Notes under the pieces: generated by a model
Told to the model about the DNA's origin: nothing
Database searches by the model: none
What the model saw: only the letters and a program-made list of their open reading frames with translations
Source: Linum tenue
Taxonomy: Eukaryota; Streptophyta; Magnoliopsida; Malpighiales; Linaceae
DNA length: 64,000 nucleotides
Direction: 5' to 3'
Assembly: GCA_946122785.1 (NCBI GenBank)
Contig: CAMGYJ010000007.1
Location: forward strand, 39,643,587 to 39,707,586
In this document: positions 55,404 through 64,000 of the stretch, piece by piece
Numbering within the stretch: position 1 is the stretch's first letter
Layout of the letters: every line of letters starts with the position of its first letter
Position numbers and translations under genes: made by a program

Positions 55404-55700
55404 TCGGAGTGGAAGTTAGAAACAAACAATTGTTTGTTTGGTGGATTTTATGATAGATTTTGCATAATTATATTTGTGGTTATATTATGAATTTACCCAT
55501 CTACCCTTACTATCCCTTATTTTTTGTTAGAAACAAAACAAAAGAGGATAAAATAGTAAATAAGCATCATAGACTTGAGACACCCACACAAATCCCACCC
55601 TTTGAGGTGGAATTTTCAAATTCGTGGGGTCCATGAATTTGCACCCAAAAAAATTGTGGGCCCCACAGATTTATCCATGCTAAATCCATCAAAGCAAACG
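55404..55700. repeat. Probable MITE relic
   Basis: The words TTGTTTGTTTGGTGGATTT (55427-55446) and, inverted, AAATCCATCAAAGCAAACG (about 55683-55701) could be degenerate terminal repeats. No TSD confirmed. Confidence 0.4.
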
Positions 55701-56726
55701 AAAGATTGTGTACAAAGTCCATGATTATTGGTTTTTATGTACCAAATTTATGATGAAATAAGCGAACGACGGATTGTGCACCCTAAATCCATTAATCTTG
55801 TCAGGATTTACAATGGGACTGGGTTTGCATTTTTTTTCTAAAAAAAAAGTTTTATCCTCTCGTCCTCTTCCTTGGGATTAGTGATTAAGTGGGAAAGAGA
55901 ATCGTTTCTTCTTTACCTTTCTATCAGTTATTATTATATAGTTAATCGATGAGCATCTCAAATATTAAGAAGCTCAACACATGGCAGTAATTAATTGGTC
56001 GGGCACCACCTCAACCTTCCTATTTGGTACTCCCGGACCACTGAAGAATTTCTCCTAAAAACGTTACTAAAGGTATCATTTGTTGTAGTGTAATTTTGGC
56101 CACCCAGGACTGCTGGTTGTTAAAACTGCAGGACTGGTAATCTATGTCAACTGGGTTTCGAGAGTATAATTAAACCTGTCAAAACATAAATGTGCAATCG
56201 ATAATCCAAACCAACACGAACGAACATAAATTTAATGTGGTTCACTAACACAATGTGTGCTAGCTAATCCACGGGCAAGGGAGACAAATTTCACTGATTT
56301 GAGGAGAGTACAGGTTACAAACCAAATTCCGGAACGGACAAACCAAACAAACTAACCTGACTGACCTTACTACAGACTAGGATGATGAATAGTATCTATA
56401 GAACTCTTCTCCTAATCCCAAATAGAAAACCAAACAGAATAGGCCTAAAACATAAAACAAATGCAAATCAAATTCAAGTCATATTCTAACAAAACCCATA
56501 TATATGATGCATGTGAGATACGAAATGTTAACTCCATTCTCTCTCGATTATGAGCTCCCATTTTCTGCGTACGAATCAACCTCTAGCTAGCTACTTAATA
56601 TAACGGTAGGGAGAGAGCGAAGTACGTACGTAGACTCTTCAGTCTTCACAATACATTGAAAATTGAACCACACAAGAGTTTAAAAGAGCTGCAATTAAGC
56701 AATTAAACTATCTCCGCTAGCAAAGA
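55701..56726. other. Intergenic, 3' side of the second peptide-like gene
   Basis: No gene recognised. It is A/T-rich with no clear TE ends. Confidence 0.4.
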
Positions 56727-56881
56727 CTAATTAGTATTGCAGCATTTGGGAGGGTTACGTCGTCGATAATGTTTGGCCGGACTTGAGATACTGGAATTTG
56801 CTGCCAACTTCATCCCACGTCGCAGCTCATAACCATTAATCTCTTTCCCAACCTTCCGATTCTCAGCTAATCAAATCGAGG

Positions 56882-56939
<58 letters not shown>

Positions 56940-57172
56940 AGAATCACTTAGAATCATGCTATATACTGGGAAGAACAAATTCTGTTGTCGATCCAAAAAT
57001 GGGTTGTATAGGTAATAGGTAACTGCTTACTGATGGTGAGTTGAGGGAGATGATCATTAGGAAGAAGGCGGTGAGCCGTGGAAGTATGAGACGATGAGAT
57101 CAAGAATACTGTGATGAGCAGAAACAAGCAGCTCACTGTTATCCAACCAGCATTCATCTTCTTGCTCATCAT
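56727..57172 (-). CDS. Small secreted-peptide-like protein, two exons
   Basis: Function unknown. Exon 1 is 57172-57031 and exon 2 is 56866-56727; donor GTAAGC, acceptor TTTGATTAG after a T-rich tract, phase 1 as in the gene at 5019-5455, giving 93 residues. MMSKKMNAGW is followed by a hydrophobic signal-peptide core (ITVSCLFLLITVFLI, residues about 11-25). The mature part has NDHLPQLTI at the exon junction, then KVGKEINGYELRRGMKLAAN and ends SSPAKHYRRRNPPKCCNTN. The basic, Pro- and Ser-containing end with a Cys pair is compatible with a processed peptide, but no family was recognised. A (AT)n microsatellite occupies the intron. A TATA-like TATATATT is on the minus strand at about 57241-57250, about 70 bp upstream. 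The start ATG at 57172 is chosen over an ATG at 57325 because the TATA box lies between them. Confidence 0.5.
56885..56934. repeat. (AT)25 microsatellite in intron
   Basis: About 25 perfect AT units within the intron of the second peptide-like gene; length probably polymorphic. Confidence 0.95.
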
Positions 57173-57329
57173 ATTTGTGCTCAGGGAAGTTAAACAACAG
57201 CGGCTTAATTTTTCACTTAAGACAGAATCTTTCAGCACTCTAATATATAGAGAGAAGGTGGCCGCTTTGCAGAAAGCAGCTCTTCCCACTTTGCAAATAT
57301 TTAATTTATTGCAGCCAATGGACATCTAA

Positions 57330-58213
57330 TGTTTGTTTAATCTTCTTTGTGCAACGTTCTGCTGGATATTAGATCTTGTTTTACAGATGAAGGTGATCAA
57401 GATTATATATATTAATCAGACCAAACAAAAGGGTCCCAAAGGTGAACACGAGGAACACAAGAAACAACAGAAGTGGCGGAAGCCCAACTCCACTAAAATG
57501 TGTATGTGAATCATAAGGGCAAAACACTTTGGTTTTAAATGAAGGTTGATGTTATTAGAGAACGGAATTAATTTTTTTTAAGAATCATTAACATTTGCGA
57601 TACAAACATACTTTTCGATTGAATTTTTTTTTTCAAACTTCTTGACACACATTACTAAATCTATGATAACGAAATCAAACATTGTTGGTCATCCAATATC
57701 CCTAACGAAGCTAATGATATTTCATATACAATTAGGTGCTAAGTCATTGTGTGTGTAAGCTTGTATATGTAATGAACTTTAAACTTGAACAACTAACATA
57801 TTGTAATAGATTTGGCAAAAATAAAGCCTGCTGATGAAGTAGAACATGAAATTCTCTCGTTCTGTTGTGTGAATAGTGGCCAAACTCATTTAGCTACTTT
57901 AATTCATTAGCAATGAATGTTACTTGGGCAATGGTTGGTTTGGGGTAATCGAAAGATACTGAATATAGTAATTCTCATTAAGGAATATCAATTATTCCAT
58001 ATAACAATGTCGATATGCATATTAATTAGTTTTATCCCTAGCTAATTAGTAGTGATTTAAATTGGTAGTAATTAATCATTACTTGGAAAGTCAGTGACCA
58101 ACCACAAAGATTGTAATATATAAAATAATGCTCGTACCTAGAAGTGGAAGTTTGGTATTTGTATTTGCGATATACACCAAACTTATCATTATTTGGTATT
58201 GTCTATTACCGAG
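57330..58213. other. Intergenic, upstream of the second peptide-like gene
   Basis: No coding sequence or TE recognised. Confidence 0.4.
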
Positions 58214-59560
58214 TGACTCGGCTTTACCGTCACACTGGAAAATGGCCAACTGCAACCACCTACTAGTGCGTAGTATAGCGGGTTTGGGTTTTAATGTCAA
58301 CCCGGGTCCTAAGTGTGATGACTACTCCGTGAATTCTTATTATTTAGCAGTGAAAGTGTTGTTAAGGTGCAAGTAAACAAACAAGCAAAGCAGTAAAAGG
58401 TTGTTTTCAAGTTGAGAGAGGTCACCCGGATATGGTTCCCCCTACACTGCAGTTAAGTCAGATTGTCATTTACCAAGTTCGAATTCAAAGATAGTTATAC
58501 TGCGGGAGGTTCTTAAACAATCTGCAGTCTCGACTAAAGGTCTCCAGACCCTCTCAATCTGAGTCCCTAGCGGGTGACTAACCTCCAGCGGAGTAAACAG
58601 ATTGAGGCCCTAACAAACCAAACCTCCTCTACCGAAGTAAGTCCAGTACAGAATAGTGAACTGACTCCTCAACTAAAGTCGTCAATTCACTACCTTCAAT
58701 CAAGGGTGCTCTATCAACCTAGGCAAATATTCTCTTTCTAGGTCAAAGAAGAAACAATAGGAATTTGATCAGGATTCATGGCATTCAACAAATCAAACCT
58801 CAATTGAATATAATCAAATCAATGAATTCATACTTGGGTTCATACAATCAGACCTAACATACAAATCTAGGGTTCTTCATACCCAGGTGAATGTGGAAGT
58901 TACTCAATGGAGAGAGAAGCAAACTCTAACTCGGAAGCAGAAACATGCTGTGAAGGATGGGGTTCTGCTTCTGGTCGTCAATCGGCACTTCTACAAGCGT
59001 TATCCGGGCTCCACTGATGATGAAGATCGATCTAAGGCGGTTGGGAACTCTGGTTCGTCGCTTTCTCTCTCTAGGTATCAATTTCTTTCTCTAAAACTCA
59101 GAACCCTCTCAAAATTGGCCTTCTTTCCCTTAAAAGTCAGCTGCTCGCGATCCCCGGTCATAATCCCCGGCCATAACCCCGGTCGGGTATTTCAGGTGCC
59201 CGGTCGGGAATTTCGAAACGCAGCGCAGCGGTGAAGACCTTAATACCCGATCAAGGTCAAGAATACCCGATCGGATATTTTTGCTCTCTGGCCGGGACCC
59301 ATTCTGTTTCTCGACGTCCAAAAGTGCTTTTCCCCGACCGGGTATTATTGCTCATGGCCGGGTATTTTGCTCCTCCATCACCCTTCAACTCAAACGTCCT
59401 CCTTTTGACCCGAAACTCGTTTCTTTGCCTCAACGTCAACGCCAAGCCTTGAAATATGACATAAACACATAACCTAGCGTGAAATCGGCTTCAACACGAG
59501 AATCAACATCACAAACGGCTCAAGAATGGAGGTAAAATATGTGCAATCAATGGTCTATCA
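58214..59560 (-). repeat. Athila-like LTR, older copy (3' LTR on minus strand)
   Basis: On the minus strand it starts TGATAGACCATTGATTGCAC and ends CGAGTCA, matching the LTR at 13399-14728 in outline. It has the same clusters of GGTCGGGTA/TACCCGACC palindromes (59150-59370). An adjacent minus-strand purine tract, complement of CCCCCACACTTAACCG, is at 59563-59580. Confidence 0.85.
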
Positions 59561-62500
59561 GATTCCCCCACACTTAACCGTTTGCTTGTCCCAAAGCAAA
59601 CCTAACTCAAACCAATGCAGCTCTCTAGACCTCTATAGCAATAGACAACCCCGATCGTCGGTAGAGGATTTCCTAGATCATATAGCAGCTTACGAGGTCA
59701 ATTGATCTTCTAAGACGTTCCCTATCTCTCTCAATGCGAGTACTAGACTCAAGCCAGGATCATGAGAAGAAGTGGAAGTAAGACAACCAGTTCATGGATA
59801 AAGGGACTCATACCATTCACAACCAAGGACTCATTGTACCGGGGTGCTCTTTCACTTCATTTCACCATTGGAACCCCTTTTTTGCACTTTCATTTTACAT
59901 TTCTCTTTTTTTCATTCACTTGGCGGGGGTTCCAACTGCAGTCTTTTGCACGGTCGACCCTTATTAGTCGAGCAAGAGCAATTTTTGTACATCTGGCGCT
60001 CGCCAGAGTACTTCTTTTAACTCCTTTTCCTCAACTCGTGTGGAGGGTCAATGAAATTAAGGGGGGTCGGAAGTTCTATCCGTGCCCTTAAAAACACATC
60101 CTCGAGTAGGCAAACCGTTCAACGGGTGAAAGTTTTACTTGTACTAGAGACAGCTTAGCTTCACCTTGTAGGAGTACCCCACTAAGGATCACTAAAATCT
60201 CTTCCAAAACCCGATTTTGTGCAATGAACGGTGCCACACACGTTGGGCTTACCCCATGTTTAGGATTTCAATGATTTCGACATGGAGGACCAACTGCTTT
60301 TCATTTCCCACATGAGCACCCTATTCGATACATGAGTCCATAACACAATTCAAACGGAGTCACCATTACCACATGAATTCAACGGTCCTAGCTCCACTAA
60401 TTCACAAAATCAACCGGCACAACAGAGAGCTAGATAGGAAAAATCTTATACTTCAACATCGTCCATAGTGCTACACTACCTCCCTAAGTTGCACATTACT
60501 ATAGAGACTGTAAATTCAAAGCATACTGAGCAGACAATTTGCAAAGAAACACGTACTTGGAGCCCTCAAATTGAGATTTGGACAGTAGACTAGGCTCCAA
60601 GGACACAAACATATATAATGCAGTCAAAATAGAAACATCCCCCCCCCCCACCACTGTCAATTCAAAGCATACTCAGCATACAATTTGCAAGGAAACACGT
60701 ACTTGGAGCCCTCAAATTGAGATTTGGACAGTGGACTAGGCTCCAAGCACACAAACAGATCTAATGAAGTCAAAATAGAAACATCCCCCCCCCCCACACA
60801 CACACACTTAAGTTCGACAATGCCCTCAATGGAGAAGAGGGAAGGATAAGGGGAACGATGCTACCGGTGTGCACCGACTGCATGAGACTGGAGGGGACCA
60901 TTCTGAGTGAAGAGGGCTGGAAAGGGGACCAGTCGGTGCAAAGGCACAGCTAAAGGGAACACAAAAACTCAGCCACAATACGTTAGGTCTAGTTATCAGC
61001 CCAATAGTACATCATCCAAAAGAAAATAAAATAAAATAAACCAAAACACAAGACAGTTTGCACCCCGAATCAAACAAAAGCAACACAAGATGGGCAACGA
61101 GTACATCCTACTCGAGACTGGTGAACTCTATCTGGTCCATGAGGTCGTCAACCCCATCTGTCGGTGATGGCGAGGGGGGTGAGTGGTCCCACCGGGTGGT
61201 CTAGTGATACTCCTAAGGCCGGTGGCAGGACTGGAGCAGGTGCTCCTGTTACTCCATCATCCGGCGGTTACGTTCCCGCTCGATGCGAGCACAAGTGACT
61301 CCCAGCTGAGCCTCCATCCGATCGAGGCGCTCGTCCACAACCGTCATTCGTGACTGGTACTCGGCCTGGTGGGCCAAAAATTGCTGGTAGAACTAGACCT
61401 GATGGTCCATGAGCTGCTGGTTCTGGAGTATGAGCTGCTGAAACTGGAGCCCCATCTGTTGGAACTGCTCCGTGAAGAAGTCCATCGATGGGCCAGAAGC
61501 CATCGACAGACCAGAAGGATTGGAGGAGGACTCGCCTCTCTCGGGTCTCCGTCGTGGCTGAAGGTCCCCAAGGGGGGAGAGCGGGGGCTCCGGCTCATCA
61601 GCATCCATGGCCCCGCCATCATCATCATCATCCTCGGCCTCCTCCTCGACGATGTAGTTCTCGTCTTCCTCATCCTCATCAAAATCCGCATCATCCTCGA
61701 AGGTAGAGACAACCCATCTACCTAGGAGCACGCTCCATCAGAGGCTAGTCGAAGAGTGTTGTGGAGCACCTCCCGGCTGAGGGTGGTTGACCCACCCCTT
61801 GCTGAAGCATACGTGAGTCCCTCCAGGTCGATCTCAAAGTGGCGCGCCAGTCGGGTGATCGGGGGACCACAGAAGAGGTGATTGGGTTTCCCGTGGCACC
61901 GAGAGAAAGTGTTGGCCACGAAAGAACCCAAATGTAACATGTGCTCTGGGTTCCCCCATCGAGTACATAGCGTAGAGCACCCGCTTCGGGATCTTGTGCG
62001 AACTAGTGGCGTTGGGGACTATCGAGCAGGTGATCAACAGGTTCAGGATGTGCCACTGCGGTCTGATGGTGGAGACGTATGTCTGGCCGACGTCAAAGTA
62101 GTCCATCCTGTAGGCGCTTCGAGCTATCTCGCGGTAGAATATATCCTAGTTCCAGTCCTTCGGGTGCGGGATCTCTAACTCATGGTGGGAGTAGGGGTGG
62201 TACTGGATCCCCATGGCGAAGGCCAGCCCATCGATGTTCAGCTGCCGTGGCCTGCCACCCAGCCTGAAGGTGACACCGTTGGGGGAGTCCCATACCGCTT
62301 TGTGGCGGTACCGGAAGGTGGTGTAGATTCCAACACCAACTATGTGTAGGTGGGCTCGTCAATGGTCAGCAACGTCCGCCAATCCGGGTGGCTAATGGCG
62401 GTGGTGTGCTCGTTCAAGCAGTGAAGCTGCTCGAAGACCCCCCCACTACAAATGGTGATGGCGCTGGAACACTCCGCGTATGACCTTGCAGAACTGGTTG

Positions 62501-62760
62501 GCGTACTCCGGGTGCAGGCGCAGGTCCTGCACGAACGGGTGATCGAGCGACATGATCCTGTAAAATCAATAAACCAAAGGTGGAGCCAAGAAAATACTCA
62601 TTAGGACCAACACAATATGGGTTCAACACGTCCCCCACACTTAAGGACCACTTAGGGCTAACAGTGTAAGCACAAACGGTTGAATGGCAAGCAACACAAC
62701 CGCAATCAAGGCAAGAATCAAGCACACCCATTCAAGCAACTGGCATCACATGAGAGCCAA
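59561..62760 (-). mobile_element. Truncated Athila-like element, internal region
   Basis: Read on the minus strand, the body runs from about 62760 down to the purine tract at 59563; no second LTR or PBS is found before 64000, so the 5' end is lost. It contains a broken ORF (62552 to about 61260), a 149-bp tandem duplication (60493-60640 and 60655-60800) around a C-tract and sequence homologous to the 3' non-coding part of the young element (for example, complement of the GAGGGCAATGTCG region). Confidence 0.85.
61260..62552 (-). pseudogene. Athila-like ORF with plant transposon-protein domain
   Basis: From MSLDHPFVQDLRLHPEYANQ on the minus strand. Interrupted by several stops and frame changes. 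Conserved parts include TFRLGGRQRQLNIDGLAFAM, DYFDVGQTYVSTIRPQWHIL with LNLLITCSIVPNATSSHKIP (the part found in many Athila-type ORFs), a highly acidic stretch (FDEDEEDENYIVEEEAEDDD) and a Gln-rich coiled coil (QQMGLQFQQLILQNQQLM) ending near RIERERNRRMME. Such proteins are present in the 3' part of Athila elements; function unproven. Disrupted here. Confidence 0.72.
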
Positions 62761-63150
62761 ACATAACCACGACATCCCTCGCCCTATTCTATTCACTGCC
62801 TTAGACAAAGGCGGTGAATGTGAAACATGTGTAGATTGAGAATTTTTTTTATAACTTATGTCTTTTGAGAATTTTTTTTAATTATTGGTGTATATTGGGA
62901 TTTTTCCCCCAAAATGGAATGGAATGAAATACACCCATACACACCGGTGCATTTTCAGGCCACTGTACCATTTCACATTTAATTAAAGCTCACTCTTGAT
63001 TGTTGATTTGTAATGAAGAAACTTCCTCCTGAATATTATAAATTAGCCATATGGCTTAAATCAACCACTAGTTCGTTTGTAATTAATAACAGAAGAGGGT
63101 AATTAGAATTCAGCTTCATAATTAGAGTCTTGTCACTAGCTCGCATGCAG
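62761..63150. other. Intergenic or intron-like DNA before the dioxygenase exon
   Basis: AT-rich; ends in TCGCATGCAG, a usable splice acceptor. No upstream dioxygenase exon was found. Confidence 0.4.
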
Positions 63151-63270
63151 GCGATCAATCATGGGATGGCGAGCACGTTTACAGACAAATTTCGTAGCAT
63201 GGGGAAGAGTTTTTTGAGCTACCTCAGGATGAGGAGGATAAGCTTGTTCAGAAACATGATGACTGGAAGG
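63151..63270 (+). pseudogene. 2-oxoglutarate/Fe(II) dioxygenase N-terminal exon fragment
   Basis: Directly after the acceptor the frame reads AINHGMASTFTDKFRSMGKS; then, one base out of phase, ELPQDEEDKLVQKHDDWK. The NHG motif followed by FFELP-EEK-type residues identifies the DIOX_N region of plant 2OG-Fe(II) oxygenases. The run of six T at about 63210-63215 is one base short of the expected frame (FFELP). No first exon lies upstream and no HxD...H active-site exon lies in the remaining 700 bp. It is a remnant, or the visible edge of a damaged gene. Confidence 0.6.
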
Positions 63271-64000
63271 TTATGGATCGACCAAATCCCAAACGTCTAT
63301 TAATCGCACGAGTGGCCTTATCGGCTGATGATCTTGTTGAACTCGGAACAAGAGAGAGAAAAGCAGTTCTTCCTCACAAGCCCAGAATAGCAAAAAGCCA
63401 GAAACCTTTGAGGTTTGCCGCTTCATTCTTTTGTGATTCCGTGATCTCAATTGTAGTTCGCTTGAAACACCAACCAACTGCTCCAAACTTTGTTATTTTG
63501 GAATTTTTTTTGTATGAGTATGGTATGTTGAGAATTGTTTTTTGTAAGTCTAGTAGTTTGGAATTTTTCCTAGTTGCTTCAAGGTGAAGCCTCCTCCTAG
63601 CTAGTCGCGCACGAATATCCCCAACCTTGTTCCTCCGATACCCAGACATCCTGCATCCTTATTCACTTTCATTACACCTGTCTGTGGTTGCTTCCAAATG
63701 AGATTCTGCTTGCTGGAGTTATTCGAGCCTAGCCTGTTCCATCTTTCTGACATTTATATACTCCAATATGAAGTTATGAAACCTCAGATCTATCTTCTTT
63801 AAAGTTCAAAGCTACCTTAAAGTTATTCTCATAATGCCGGCTGAAATCCACAGCAAAGGCGTATGCATTTCTAAATCTTCATCTTTCTTTTCAAGTTTTT
63901 ATTCCAGACAATGTAGCTGGGGGAGACCGAAGTTGGGTGATCCAATTTGCAGATGCTCAATTAAGAAATGAGGAAGGTTTGTCGCAATTATGTGTTTGTC
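63271..64000. other. Unassigned right edge
   Basis: An open frame at 63273-63587 (+) continues from the dioxygenase fragment but has no recognisable motif. An SPSYSLL-type or exon-like signal is not evident. No TE ends were identified. Confidence 0.3.

Noticed and set aside
61344..61731. Separate plus-strand genes opposite the acidic ORF
   Set aside because: They mirror the Asp/Glu-rich minus-strand ORF of the Athila-like element.

Overview
The window is flowering-plant nuclear DNA, probably a heterochromatic or gene-poor interval. Host-type coding sequence is almost limited to two small two-exon secreted-peptide-like genes, both on the minus strand near the ends (5019-5455 and 56727-57172), and one broken 2-oxoglutarate dioxygenase exon at the right edge (63151-63270). 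Nearly everything else is transposable-element (TE) DNA in deep nests. The evidence for a plant is the set of families present: Ty3/gypsy of Tat type, an Athila-like LTR family, Ty1/copia, CACTA/En-Spm with TNP2 and TNPA genes, Mutator-like elements (MULEs), hAT, PIF/Harbinger and L1. The captured fragments are also plant genes: INDETERMINATE-domain zinc finger, SIP aquaporin, HCF244, MIZ1/DUF617 and L-type lectin. The species cannot be fixed from this sequence.

Layout. 1-791: right part of a MULE carrying an IDD zinc-finger fragment. 792-4990: intergenic DNA with a 1 kb terminal-inverted-repeat (TIR) element and a Harbinger-like element. 5019-5455: secreted-peptide-like gene. 5975-7721: hAT element with an SIP aquaporin relic. 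8060-9475: Harbinger-like element with an HCF244 fragment and an internal MITE. A tandemly duplicated host segment at 9545-9930 preserves empty sites for both of these insertions. 11042-27914: four-level nest (small hAT, MITE, Tat gypsy element, very young non-autonomous LTR element). 27990-29050: 3' end of an L1 LINE. 29971-55150: one old copia element expanded to 25 kb by two large CACTA elements, an Athila-like solo LTR, two gene-capturing MULEs, a MITE and a small CACTA. 56727-57172: second secreted-peptide-like gene. 58214-about 62760: truncated Athila-like element. 63151-end: dioxygenase fragment and unassigned sequence.

Two themes stand out. First, gene-fragment capture is frequent and involves three DNA-transposon superfamilies: three MULEs sharing one TIR family, one hAT and one Harbinger-like element carry at least six recognisable host-gene pieces, one MULE being a two-gene chimera. 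Second, the copia nest records an inversion. The target-site duplications (TSDs) and the broken flanking LTRs of the two large CACTA copies are exchanged, as expected if two oppositely oriented copies recombined and flipped the DNA between them.

The only potentially active-looking genes are the CACTA TNP2 and TNPA genes, the long antisense gene of the Tat element and the ORF of the youngest LTR element. The Tat gag-pol is broken by frameshifts, stops and an insertion; the copia coding region is fully degenerate.
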